38,494 nucleotides of DNA, from positions 25,496-63,989 of the forward strand of contig NZ_LMUQ01000076.1 of NCBI RefSeq assembly GCF_009765865.1, written 5' to 3'. Made by a program: the position numbers and the translations under genes. The stretch is from Acidisoma sp. L85. Its GTDB lineage: Bacteria; Pseudomonadota; Alphaproteobacteria; Acetobacterales; Acetobacteraceae. This document shows, in pieces, positions 8,083-15,227 of this stretch (its first letter is position 1; each line of letters opens with the position of its first letter). The notes beneath the pieces were generated by a model. It was not told the origin of the DNA. It made no database searches and worked only from the letters and a program-made list of their open reading frames with translations.

Positions 8083-8439
8083 GCCACACCGGAAGGTGCC
8101 GGTCACAACGATTTACAGAAAAGCGTGGCCGACGTTAAAAACGGAGAGCTACTGACCGGTCAACTACTGCGATGGTCGCCTGAGTTGGCGGTCAGCGCTT
8201 TGGAACCGGTCTAGGAACACGGACCCCTGATGCACGCTAGGTTTGCTTTGCCATGCCTAAACAGGAGGGGAGGGGGAGTTGCCTTGATCCTGAGCCCCGG
8301 AATTCAGCGGACCGTCACGTGGCTGCTAATCGCCGAGCGATTTCCGCCCATGTCCCGCTACAGGCAGACCGCACCTCTTCAAAACTCGCTCAGCAGCCAC
8401 ATAGACGACACAGACAATCTGCGTGACCAGGAACTTGCC

Positions 8440-8768
8440 AATCGGTCCGGCCGGTACAGTGGGAGATCGCAGAACACAACACCAGCTTCGCCGCTGTCCG
8501 CCAACGCGTTGTGCACCAGCCGGTTTAGCTTGGCGATGACCAAACCGGCCCGGCGGGTGCGGCAGGAAGCCAGCGCGGCGGCGAGCTGCGGCCGATCGGC
8601 GCTTGCCGCCCTCCACCTTGTGGAACTCCGCCACTACCTCGCCGCCGGCCTGGGTGACGTGCGTCGCTACGGCTTGGCGCTGCGCCTCAAGGCGAGCCCG
8701 GATCGGCCCTAGCTGTCGGTGCTGACACGAAGGTAGGCGACGAACCGCCCTGGCTCCCGCTTGGTCAT
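8440..8768 (-). pseudogene. serine recombinase (resolvase) N-terminal remnant
   Basis: From the ATG at 8768 the minus strand reads MTKREPGRFVAYLRVSTD, the standard start of a small serine recombinase. A TAG follows, and the reading continues in shifted frames with LEAQRQAVATHVTQAGGEVV, then PQLAAALASCRTRRAGLVIA after another shift. At least two frame breaks and the loss of the end make it non-functional. Nothing of the C-terminal DNA-binding part is here, but such a tail occurs at 20.04-20.15 kb on the plus strand. Confidence 0.72.
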
Positions 8769-8789
8769 GCAACCTGAGTACTGGAGCGG

Positions 8790-9209
8790 CTACTCATCCC
8801 ACGGGTTGACGATCGCCACACCCACGCTCTCAAAGTCGGCCACGTTGCGGGTGACGACGCTCGCCCCGCGCACGCGCGCAATTGCGGCCAGCATGAGATC
8901 TACGGTCCCGCTCGGCGGCCCAACCTTCCGCCGCGCTGCGAATACCTCGGCATAGGCAGCAGCCGCTTCGGTATCGAATGGCAGGATGCGACCGTCAAAG
9001 TCATCGGCGAACATGGCGCGTGCGGCCTCCTCTAGGTCGGCCCGGCGACGACCGCTCGGCATGATGGCAAGGCCGGAAAGGATCTCTGCTTGACACACGG
9101 CGGCTGTGAACAACTCATCCGATGACTGGCGGACAATCCAGTCCGCGATTTTGCGCTCAGGTTCGGGACGCATGATCTCGGAGAGCATATTGGTATCGAG
9201 CATCAGCAT
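8790..9209 (-). CDS. PIN-domain toxin, FitB/VapC type
   Basis: Probable RNase toxin of a type II toxin-antitoxin pair. The 139 residues form one PIN domain with all four acidic positions: Asp5 in MLMLDTNMLSE, Glu42 in CQAEILSGL, Asp104 in TVDLMLAAIA and Asp125 in TRNVADFES. These bind Mg or Mn and cleave RNA in the family. It follows its antitoxin with a one-base overlap (TGATG), typical of a coupled operon. FitB-like proteins have the EILSGLAIMP signature seen here. The pair is intact amid decayed genes, consistent with selection for its maintenance. Confidence 0.9.
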   Translation of the reverse strand: MLMLDTNMLSEIMRPEPERKIADWIVRQSSDELFTAAVCQAEILSGLAIMPSGRRRADLEEAARAMFADDFDGRILPFDTEAAAAYAEVFAARRKVGPPSGTVDLMLAAIARVRGASVVTRNVADFESVGVAIVNPWDE

Positions 9210-9481
9210 CAGTCGAACCGGGGCGGCTCGCGGACCGGTTCGCGCGGAGGCAGTTCGAGATCGACCCCGCCCAGTGGTGCAAAACGGGCACGAATTCGGT
9301 CGTATAGGTGGCGCATAGGCGGAGCGCCCTGCGGCGTCAGCGCGGTTTGCAAGATGCGGCGCGCCTCCGCTTCCATCGACTGGCCGTGCTGGGCGGCGCG
9401 GATGCGCAGCCGTTCTTTGAGAGCCGGATCTAGATTACGGATGGTGATCGAGGCTGGGGCAGGGTGCCTGCTGGCATGCAT
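9209..9481 (-). CDS. FitA/VapB-like ribbon-helix-helix antitoxin
   Basis: Antitoxin partner of the PIN toxin. An Arc/FitA ribbon-helix-helix domain covers about residues 10-50 (ASITIRNLDPALKERLRIRA, then GQSMEAEARRILQTAL). It would dimerise and bind the operon operator. The C-terminal tail (LELPPREPVREPPRF) is the kind of flexible toxin-neutralising segment seen in this family. The start at 9481 has no clear Shine-Dalgarno sequence; translation may be leaderless or begin slightly downstream. The first gene of a two-gene operon. Confidence 0.88.
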   Translation of the reverse strand: MHASRHPAPASITIRNLDPALKERLRIRAAQHGQSMEAEARRILQTALTPQGAPPMRHLYDRIRARFAPLGGVDLELPPREPVREPPRFD

Positions 9482-9488
9482 ACCCTAT

Positions 9489-9505
9489 TGTAATCAATGA
9501 TTGCA
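9489..9505. promoter_or_regulatory. probable operator of the fitAB-like operon
   Basis: Eight-base arms TGTAATCA and TGATTGCA around a single A, matching at seven of eight positions, directly upstream of the antitoxin start. FitA/VapB proteins bind such short inverted repeats to repress their own operon. The AT-rich setting also fits a promoter. The role is inferred from position and symmetry. Confidence 0.5.
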
Positions 9506-9711
9506 CTGATGTCAAAATTGCCATGTCACACGCGTCGGCTGTTTTAGGTAGTCAGCGATGGTGTCCGGCAATCGATTAGGCGTTGGAAGATCGCGACATC
9601 ATCTTTTGTCAAGCGTTGTGCGATCTTCCCCCCTTCCACACCTGATTGCAGTCTGCATCCTACGACGTGCCGAAACATACGAGCAGCGGCTATCCCGTCA
9701 TCGCACTCTGC

Positions 9712-9973
9712 GCGGGGAACAGCACCCTGATCGGCGGCGGGGCGATACGTCCGTGGTTTGCGATGGCGGCAATGATGTCTATGGTTTCTCAACGGCCATG
9801 CCGGCGGCGAGCAAGACATCTACAACTTCAATGCAAGTAGCCAGCTGGCTTTCGGCGGCTACACCGGCGACGCAATCAGAACGGAAGCGGTCGGCTCGAC
9901 AGGTGATCTTATCCAGCTCACCGACGGCACGATCATCAACCTCGTGGGCGTGAACCATACGGTGTTTGCGTAG
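9712..9973 (+). pseudogene. RTX-like secreted protein, C-terminal remnant
   Basis: In three frames joined by small shifts this reads GNSTLIGGG, then GGNDVYGF, then LNGHAGGEQDIYNFNASSQ and on to a natural C-terminus ending in GTIINLVGVNHTVFA. Gly/Asn/Asp-rich GNSTLIGG units followed by a beta-rich tail are usual at the ends of type I-secreted calcium-binding adhesins. Two frame breaks inactivate it. Exact 22- and 24-base pieces of it recur at 23.12 and 21.66 kb. Confidence 0.55.
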
Positions 9974-10203
9974 ACATCGCGCGCTCAACACGATTGAACG
10001 AGGTCGAGACTGCGTCTGAGACAGGGGTTTGGGTCTCGGATGATGCTCCAAAAGCCGTGAGCACGGGAACAGGGCAGACCCGCTCCTCGCCGCATCCACT
10101 TGTCCGGACCATGCGATAATGAAGCGCTCCCGGCGTCCAGGCTTTCGCGAGCCTGCGCTCTGGGGAGCTTGTTAAACCTGATCACTGGTGAGTGGCCTCA
10201 GTT

Positions 10204-10491
10204 ATGGCGGTTGCCTACCTCAATGGTATCGGCACCAGCGTGTCGCGGAACGACGTCCACGACGCATTTGTCCGCTTTGCTAATTCCTTTCTTGAGGATC
10301 CGCGCCGGGCGCGGCTGTTTCGCCGCATGGCGGAGCGTTCCGGGATTGCCCATCGCTATTCCGTTTTGGTGCCAGCGGATAACCGGGGAAGCACCGCTGT
10401 GGATGATGGTGGCTTCTATACGCGCGGTGCACTTCCCTCCTCGGCGCGCCGCATGGCACTTTACGAACGCACTGCCTTGCCACTCGCACTT
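10204..10491 (+). pseudogene. type III polyketide synthase, N-terminal fragment
   Basis: Residues AYLNGIGTSV, HDAFVRFANSFLEDPRRARL and FRRMAERSGIAHRYSVLVP, then GFYTRGALPSSARRMALYER, match the N-terminus of bacterial chalcone/stilbene synthase-like enzymes. Those proteins are about 350 residues; only about 95 remain and the catalytic Cys-His-Asn region is lost. The reading breaks exactly where a histidine kinase tail begins in another frame, so this is a fusion of two broken genes by deletion. Confidence 0.66.
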
Positions 10492-10492
10492 G

Positions 10493-10669
10493 ATGTTCCA
10501 GCCTTTTTACCGTAACTCGCTAAGACCAACTCAGCAGGGGCTTGGCCTAGGGCTCTACATCGCCTCAATGATTGCTCAGGCGCATGGCGGCAGGCTAGAC
10601 GTCACCTCCACCCCAGCTGAAACACGCTTTACGTTTCGTATGCCGGTCAATAGCTGGGTTCCTAGCTAG
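10493..10669 (+). pseudogene. histidine kinase, C-terminal ATPase-domain fragment
   Basis: The 58 codons FQPFYRNS then QQGLGLGLYIASMIAQAHGG and ETRFTFRMPV are the F and G2 boxes and final strands of a HATPase_c domain. The sensor, H-box and N/G1 boxes are missing. The stop is probably the native one. A response regulator lies next, on the opposite strand. Confidence 0.68.
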
Positions 10670-10682
10670 TTCTTGTGTGCTC

Positions 10683-11105
10683 TTACGAGAGAGCTCGGGT
10701 CTTGCCACCAAGTTCAACGACGAGGGCCGCGAGTTCAGCGAACGAGAAAGGTTTCAGTAGAAGGGGAGCCCCTGCGTGGCGCGTTCCAACGAGAACCCCA
10801 GAGCCGTGTCCAGTCGCGAAGGCAAAAGGTATCCCCTTAAGCGCGAGCGCATCCGCAACAGGCAGGCTGAGCTCATGGCCGCCTAGGGAGACGTCGATGA
10901 GGGCCACGTCGAGAGGTTCGGTATCTAACAAGGCAAGCGCAACATCGACACTCATCGCTGGGCCAATCACCAGGCAACCGAGGTCAGCGAGCATGTCCTC
11001 TAAGAGGAGCGCGACGAGGGCTTCATCTTCAACCACCAGCACCCGCAAGCCTACCAAGGCTCCCTCTTTAGGCAGAACGGGAAGATCAGAGGGTGGAACA
11101 GCCAT
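10683..11105 (-). CDS. single-domain response regulator
   Basis: CheY-like receiver protein of 140 residues with no output domain. Key residues are all present: acidic pocket Glu26-Asp27-Glu28 (VVEDEALV), phosphoacceptor Asp71 (VALIDVSLGG), Thr98 (FAFATGHG) and Lys118 (LLLKPF). It resembles the alphaproteobacterial stand-alone receivers that relay phosphate from HWE/HisKA2-type kinases. The partner kinase is not in the window; the convergent kinase tail at 10.49-10.67 kb is only a remnant. No good ribosome site was found before the ATG at 11105, so a slightly later start is possible. Confidence 0.85.
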   Translation of the reverse strand: MAVPPSDLPVLPKEGALVGLRVLVVEDEALVALLLEDMLADLGCLVIGPAMSVDVALALLDTEPLDVALIDVSLGGHELSLPVADALALKGIPFAFATGHGSGVLVGTRHAGAPLLLKPFSFAELAALVVELGGKTRALS

Positions 11106-11328
11106 GGGCCAGCCATGCGCTCAGACCGTCCCGGTAACAACCTACATCTTCGAGGCAATCTAGCGTCATTCATAAGGGTGCTGCCCCGCCGGTCTCCCAA
11201 CATAGGCGCATCGGCGCATCAAGGGAGGTTCGCTGTCGAAGCAGGGGTAGTGGATAAGCCATCCCCTTTTTCCATGTCTGTCAAACACTAGATGAAGATG
11301 TTGTAGATCCTTGCTGGGAGAACTCTTC

Positions 11329-11565
11329 ATGAAGCCTGAAGGCCGGACAAAAATGCTCATTCACGACGATGACGGTACGGCGATCGCCTATACACGCGAG
11401 GGCATCGTCTACAGCGTCGGGTCCGGGTCGCGGATCGCCAAGCTCCAAGCAGGCCAGATCTATTCGATAGACGGTCAATTCCTCGGGACACGCCTGCCTT
11501 CGGGGAAGGTTCGCGGGGTAGAGGGGGAGCCAGCGGCCTTCCTGAGGCTCGTTCGGAAAGACTAG
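11329..11565 (+). CDS. small beta-rich protein, copy A of a two-copy family
   Basis: A 78-residue cytosolic-looking protein of unknown function. It aligns from end to end with the protein encoded at 20987-21382: shared features are DGTxxAY, GIVY, GxRI, GxIYxxDGQxLG, GxVRGVEG and AFxRLVR. Alternating short hydrophobic and Gly/Asp turns suggest a compact all-beta fold of four to five strands. GGGAGA precedes the ATG at 11329; an internal ATG at 11353 is an alternative. A second tiny gene starts 3 bases after its stop, suggesting an operon. Confidence 0.62.
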   Translation: MKPEGRTKMLIHDDDGTAIAYTREGIVYSVGSGSRIAKLQAGQIYSIDGQFLGTRLPSGKVRGVEGEPAAFLRLVRKD

Positions 11566-11568
11566 GCC

Positions 11569-11725
11569 ATGACCAAGAAACGCACCGACTCAGAAGACAT
11601 CGGAATGACGATGGCGGCGCTCTTTGCGGCGCTGGTCCGCAGCCTCGAAAAAAATCGATCCCGGTCTTGAGGAGCGCTTTCTCGACGACCTCAATGACAC
11701 ACTCAATGAGATGCGGGGGGTATGA
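11569..11725 (+). CDS. tiny protein with a frameshift at an A7 run
   Basis: From the ATG at 11569 the zero frame gives 33 residues (MTKKRTDSEDIGMTMAALFA and on) ending at 11670. At 11648-11654 there is a run of seven A. Skipping one A continues a sensible acidic helix, IDPGLEERFLDDLNDTLNEM, to a stop at 11725, for a 51-residue product. Either the gene is inactivated, the product comes from slippage at A7, or the run is a sequencing error. It starts 3 bases after the upstream beta-rich gene. Function unknown. Confidence 0.45.
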
Positions 11726-11926
11726 GGATGACCCCCACTGCGCCCAGGAAACGATTGTCTGGACAAGCGATTATAAAACGACATGTGCCGTGAGGGCGCT
11801 CTAACCGGCATGATCCACCCTGGCATCATGCTCGCGCTTTGGTCTCATACGTCGACTACGACGGCATGACCGAGGTCGGGTTCGGCACGGGTTTGGTTCC
11901 AGTATTCTTCGGCCCGACCTTCAGGA

Positions 11927-12107
11927 CTACCATCCTACTGCCAGAGAATATAAGCGCGCTCGAATGTGCTGGTCACGAGCACGATACCAGTAATCGTCAG
12001 CACCTCCCTCAGGGCGGCCATCCAGTTCCCAGAGAAAGTAGGCACGCTCGCGAACGGCCTGCTCCAGTGTCTCACGCGTCTCGGACGAGTATCTCGATTG
12101 TCTCCAT
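11927..12107 (-). pseudogene. DUF2934 domain protein, frameshifted
   Basis: The minus strand encodes VRERAYFLWELDGRPEGGAD then YWYRARDQHIRARLYSLAV, the core of the DUF2934 family of short bacterial proteins (function unknown). That frame has no start codon: it is closed upstream by a stop. The nearest start is METIEILVRD at 12107 in another frame, and one shift just before ETLEQAV would join the two. Either an inactivated gene or a base error. Confidence 0.52.
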
Positions 12108-12158
12108 ACGGCGCAAGAGCCCCTCCGCGGCTAATGTGCATCCTCGCGGTAAGGCTTC

Positions 12159-12311
12159 TTAATTCTGCGTCAGGCACAACTGCGCATGGGCAACCGCCTC
12201 CAACGCTTTAGTTTGGTAATCGATATCCGAAGCAGTGGCTGGACCACCTAATGTAATCGGAAACGTATGGACGACTGCTCCGTCACTATTTAAAATATCG
12301 ACCTCGGTTGA
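12159..12311 (-). pseudogene. short reading frame, interrupted by TGA
   Basis: A 50-codon frame beginning right after a TGA reads STEVDILNSDGAVVHTFPIT and ends in LEAVAHAQLCL. The even spacing of strands and the lack of other stops look protein-like, yet no start codon lies downstream of the TGA. It overlaps the excisionase-like ORF in a different frame. Probably a remnant of a small gene; family unknown. Confidence 0.3.
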
Positions 12312-12387
12312 TCAGGTTGTAAATGTGCTGCCTGGAACAGCTCCAGCTCCAGCGCTCGGCAACTTGGGCAACCGACAGGCGCGACAT
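12286..12387 (-). CDS. truncated excisionase-like helix-turn-helix, 33 aa
   Basis: From the ATG at 12387, with AAAGGT about 6 bases upstream, the frame gives MSRLSVAQVAERWSWSCSRQ then HIYNLINRGR and a stop. LSVAQVAERW plus SRQHIYNLI is the helix-turn-helix of MerR/excisionase-type proteins, which normally continue for 30 or more residues with a recognition wing. Here the wing is absent. Likely a truncated element-borne regulator. Confidence 0.42.
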   Translation of the reverse strand: MSRLSVAQVAERWSWSCSRQHIYNLINRGRYFK

Positions 12388-12523
12388 CAATTACCTTTCA
12401 CAGGATTCTCCTGGGATATCGCACCGTGCGCAGAAACCTCTGCCAGAGGGTCTCAGCATTGTTGAACCCCCTTAGGGCAGATGCGTGTCCCATCCAGCTG
12501 ATAGTCCGGCAGGTTGCAGAGAG

Positions 12524-12709
12524 TTACTGGCTAGGGGTTGACGCCACCGTCGGGGTGACGCCGTTCGAAACACACTGCGGATGTGCCCGAGCACCTGCCA
12601 CCTGCGCCGCACCGAGCCCCACGATGAAGCCGATGCAAAGAGCTGTTACCGTCCAGAACATGAGGCGTGAGGCAGGGCTAAAGCCCCGCAAAGAGGTGGT
12701 AAGGTCCAC
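12524..12709 (-). CDS. small single-span membrane protein
   Basis: 61 residues with one strong membrane helix at about 17-39 (MFWTVTALCIGFIVGLGAAQ), a short basic N-terminus and a polar C-terminal tail with a cysteine. The start would be GTG at 12709, with AGGAC upstream. No family recognised. Orientation rule predicts an N-in, C-out protein. Small size and the weak start keep confidence moderate. Confidence 0.42.
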   Translation of the reverse strand: MDLTTSLRGFSPASRLMFWTVTALCIGFIVGLGAAQVAGARAHPQCVSNGVTPTVASTPSQ

Positions 12710-12817
12710 TGCAATGTCCTGAAGATCTGTGAAATAGCGGGCGTTTTCAATTCCGCTAAAATGCCGGCGAGTAACCGATCGAGCAATGCGCCGAAAGTGG
12801 ATGGCGCGAACGCGTGG

Positions 12818-12910
12818 CTAACGAGTTTGAGGGGTATCGGCAGTGCCGACGTCCTTCTGGCAGGAGGTTCCGCGCACGGTGCGCATAACCTCCGCGACGA
12901 GGGTCTTCAT
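12818..12910 (-). CDS. possible 30-aa peptide
   Basis: MKTLVAEVMRTVRGTSCQKD and on to a TAG, preceded by AAGGA at 8 bases from the ATG. It lies between two minus-strand small genes. Nothing is known of the product and the length is within chance expectation. Confidence 0.22.
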   Translation of the reverse strand: MKTLVAEVMRTVRGTSCQKDVGTADTPQTR

Positions 12911-12977
12911 AATGCAAAGTCCTTATGTGGGATTGCGCAGTTGGCCCCAGATTTGGGGAATGCCCGAGCGGCTCGGA

Positions 12978-13403
12978 CTACGGATTGCACGCCTGCGGGC
13001 TACCCGGGAAATCGGAGCACCCTACGCCATCTTCGCTCGACGTCCATAAGAATCGCAGCTCTCGCGCCTTGTTCTGTCCGACGACCGAGGCGTCGATTGC
13101 TCGCACGTTCCCGCCGTCCCCGAACTTTACCTGGACTGTCCCGGCGCCTGGTCCCCCGCCAATGTAGTTGCTCGTGAAGGTGAGTTCGCCGCTCTCGTCC
13201 TGTTCTCCGTCAACTCCCATCGCACGCTGAACATCATCTCTCGTCGCAACGCGAAGGCTCGATAGGAAGGCGGCGGTTAGGGGAACGCAGGTGCGGTCGG
13301 CCGTCAGGACGTCGGGGCTCCCCCAACAGGACAGGTCACCGGCATGGGCTTGCGACGCCAATGTCGCCATCAGGCACGAGGCCACCCACCAGCGCATTTG
13401 CAC
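12978..13403 (-). CDS. exported hypothetical protein, 141 aa
   Basis: Signal peptide at 1-21 (MQMRWWVASCLMATLASQAHA). The mature part of about 120 residues starts GDLSCWG and holds four cysteines: two near the start (SCWG, DRTCVPL) and two near the end (VGCSD, QACNP), a pattern that suggests two periplasmic disulfides. The middle (TRDDVQRAMG, then a GVQVKFGDGGxVRAID-like strand pair) resembles small SmpA/BamE-like or lipid-binding folds in rhythm, but I cannot assign a family. GGGAGG precedes the ATG. Monocistronic as far as can be seen. Confidence 0.68.
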   Translation of the reverse strand: MQMRWWVASCLMATLASQAHAGDLSCWGSPDVLTADRTCVPLTAAFLSSLRVATRDDVQRAMGVDGEQDESGELTFTSNYIGGGPGAGTVQVKFGDGGNVRAIDASVVGQNKARELRFLWTSSEDGVGCSDFPGSPQACNP

Positions 13404-13629
13404 CTCCCGTTACGTTACGGAAGAGTAGCAATAGGAGCCAAGTAGATCAACTCGTTACGGAAATTTGCATATTTGCATACCCTCAACAGTATTCGCGGTA
13501 CGGACACCCCCAAGCCATTGATCTTGGCGCCGTCGGGATTAGCGACACTCTCCGCCCAAGAGAAAGGGCGGACTCCATTTTCCAGATGGCATCAGTATAT
13601 TCCTGAGCCTAGGAAATCCGGAGGGAGCG

Positions 13630-13881
13630 ATGCAAAGCCTGGAACAGAAGCGTAAGAGCGCACTCGCTACTCTGCAGTATCAGCGGGACCAGCTCACAGC
13701 CGAGCATGACGAAGCCCAGGACCGCGCCAATATCCTTTTTGCGCAACTCCGAAACAACGCCGAGCTGACCAAGAGGATACGGTCTGGCGAAGATCCCGAC
13801 GCTATCCTTCTTGAGATGCTCGAGGTCGACTGGTCGCCGGTCTATAGAGCGCCTGGCCAGGGACTTCTCGCCTTCACCTGA
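13630..13881 (+). CDS. hypothetical coiled-coil protein, 83 aa
   Basis: Soluble, charged protein. Residues 1-65 look helical and heptad-like (LEQKRKSALATLQYQRDQLT then AEHDEAQDRANILFAQLRNN), ending in a short Pro/Tyr-containing tail. GGAGGGAG precedes the ATG at 13630, a strong ribosome site. No family recognised. It converges on the zinc-ribbon gene of the minus-strand small-ORF operon. Confidence 0.6.
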   Translation: MQSLEQKRKSALATLQYQRDQLTAEHDEAQDRANILFAQLRNNAELTKRIRSGEDPDAILLEMLEVDWSPVYRAPGQGLLAFT

Positions 13882-13969
13882 CCGCCTGGGCGTCCGGGGG
13901 TATGGAGCCCTGGTCATTGTCGGATGTTTCGATAGTGAAGGGTACAGTCCGAGCCGCCTTGCCACGACG

Positions 13970-14170
13970 CTATGCCCTGCGACCTCTGAGGGCCGCCTGG
14001 ACGAGGTCAACCGTCCAAGAATCGATGAATGTGTTGATGTCTTCTTCTGTGAGGCGATGTCCGCAACCACCGCACACCGCTCCAACATACTCCGCCTCCG
14101 ACTGGGGCGGACGGGGCGTGCCAAAGTAAATGCCGCCGCATGATGGGCACGCTATCGACAGCTCAGCCAC
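13970..14170 (-). CDS. small zinc-ribbon protein
   Basis: 66 residues starting at GTG 14170 with AGGAG upstream. Two knuckles, CPSCGG near residues 8-13 and CGGCGH near 33-38, make a four-cysteine zinc ribbon. An acidic helix (LTEEDINTFIDSWTVDLVQA) follows. Such free-standing ribbons often act as adaptors or nucleic-acid-binding proteins. It is the last gene of a tight minus-strand cluster of tiny ORFs, 9 bases after the preceding stop. Confidence 0.62.
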   Translation of the reverse strand: MAELSIACPSCGGIYFGTPRPPQSEAEYVGAVCGGCGHRLTEEDINTFIDSWTVDLVQAALRGRRA

Positions 14171-14179
14171 GTCACGCTC

Positions 14180-14425
14180 CTAGAGCCACAACCTTTGATA
14201 GCAAGGAGGCCGGTAGGAGTCTCGATATCCGTGTGGTCTCATGAAGACCTCGACACTTTTTGAGAGTGTCGAGGTATCCACCACAACTCGGACGTGGGCT
14301 GGCGGTATTGCCGGAAGGGTCGGCTTATGTGCGGGCCCCTGCCCCTTCGGAAGCTTGGGCGGTTTCGGAGCCGGCGGTCTCTGCGCAGGTTCGTAAGTAG
14401 CGGAAGGCCAGCGAAACGGTCTCAT
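14180..14425 (-). CDS. hypothetical proline-rich protein, 81 aa
   Basis: The N-terminal half is Pro/Lys-rich and probably disordered (AQRPPAPKPPKLPKGQGP); the C-terminal half is more ordered (VRVVVDTSTLSKSVEVFMRP). It starts 6 bases after the stop of the preceding small ORF and ends 9 bases before the zinc-ribbon gene, so its place in the cluster is its best support. Its ribosome site is weak. No family recognised. Confidence 0.42.
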   Translation of the reverse strand: MRPFRWPSATYEPAQRPPAPKPPKLPKGQGPAHKPTLPAIPPAHVRVVVDTSTLSKSVEVFMRPHGYRDSYRPPCYQRLWL

Positions 14426-14431
14426 CCTGCC

Positions 14432-14664
14432 CTACCCCAGTATGTCGCGGGCGAGCGAAACTGCGGTTATGACCCGATGGTCGTAGTTGGCGAAGTCTGG
14501 GTCGGCGTCGTCTTCGAGGTCAGCAAGCACTACCCTGGCCATTGCCTGCAGCCCCTCCGGAGTATGAGCTTTCAGCTCGGCGCTTCCTCGAGGATTTCGT
14601 GCCGGCGCGTGACAAGTTCCCGCTCCAGTCGATCGATCTCCTTTGCGATGTGGCGGCCGCTCAT
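14432..14664 (-). CDS. small protein, apparently frameshifted
   Basis: A strong GGGGAGGG precedes the ATG at 14664, which begins MSGRHIAKEIDRLERELVTR. That frame stops after 30 residues (EEAPS). An overlapping frame carries on with HTPEGLQAMARVVLADLEDD then ANYDHRVITAVSLARDILG, ending 6 bases before the next gene. The two parts together would make a helical protein of about 77 residues, so a one-base change near 14575-14590 is suspected. The alternative is two overlapping tiny genes. Confidence 0.42.
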
Positions 14665-14831
14665 GCGTCAGCCCTCCCCAGCAAGCGCAGACAAGCGACA
14701 GAGCGACCATGATTTCCCTCGTCTTCGCAGCCCTCCTCGAGCTGGGCGCTGTGTTGCTGGCGGATCATCTCCTCAAGGACGGTCGCTTCGCCCGCAATCC
14801 CTTGGGCGTGATGGCTAGTAGATTCGGCCAC
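14661..14831 (-). CDS. hypothetical 56-aa protein, first gene of small-ORF cluster
   Basis: From GTG at 14831 the frame gives an acidic helical peptide (HHAQGIAGEATVLEEMIRQQ) ending in LRLLGRADA. Its TGA overlaps the next ATG (ATGA), a typical coupled junction. The same frame upstream (DGLWTRIGGAVQRVAES) is also protein-like but is closed by a TAG, so the gene may have lost its true start. No family recognised. Confidence 0.38.
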   Translation of the reverse strand: MAESTSHHAQGIAGEATVLEEMIRQQHSAQLEEGCEDEGNHGRSVACLRLLGRADA

Positions 14832-14972
14832 CCGCTGGACGGCGCCGCCGATGCGGGTCCAGAGGCCATCCGGGGGAGCGCTCTAAGAGGGGCTACGGCC
14901 GTTAGGCGGCCAATCGGTTCATGATCCGTCAGTGACTCGACTTGTTCCTATTTTGTTCTCACTCTGTCAGAC

Positions 14973-15227
14973 ATGCCTCTCCGACTGGCCCGAGTGCCAA
15001 CTCGAGGCCAGTGCCCAGGCTGTAAACGATCAACCACGGTAGCGACGCGGCTGCTCATGCAGCGGCACGGCGACATGCTGATCATGGAGGCCGTGAAGCG
15101 GATGCGATCCCAGAAGTGCCGGGTGTCAGCCGCGCCAGTCTTCCTCTGCGCCTCGCACCATCGGTCCTTCTGCTACGGGCCAGATCCAGACTGGGCGCTG
15201 GAACTGGTGCCGGAGCCTAGGATGTGA
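14973..15227 (+). CDS. hypothetical Cys-rich protein, 84 aa
   Basis: CPGC near residue 14, a lone Cys near 49, and CASHHRSFC near 59-67 give enough cysteines and histidines for one metal site. The rest shows a helix (LIMEAVKRMRSQ) and an acidic tail. No ribosome site precedes the ATG at 14973, so the start is uncertain. It overlaps the end of the Nudix gene on the other strand by 11 bases. Unknown function. Confidence 0.4.
   Translation: MPLRLARVPTRGQCPGCKRSTTVATRLLMQRHGDMLIMEAVKRMRSQKCRVSAAPVFLCASHHRSFCYGPDPDWALELVPEPRM

Noticed and set aside
10280-10489. Antisense open frame across the type III PKS fragment.
   Set aside because: It mirrors a recognised gene fragment in GC-rich DNA and has no ribosome site.
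11935-12177. An 80-codon minus-strand frame over the DUF2934 region.
   Set aside because: The DUF2934 signature is in a different frame of the same strand, so this frame is a by-product.
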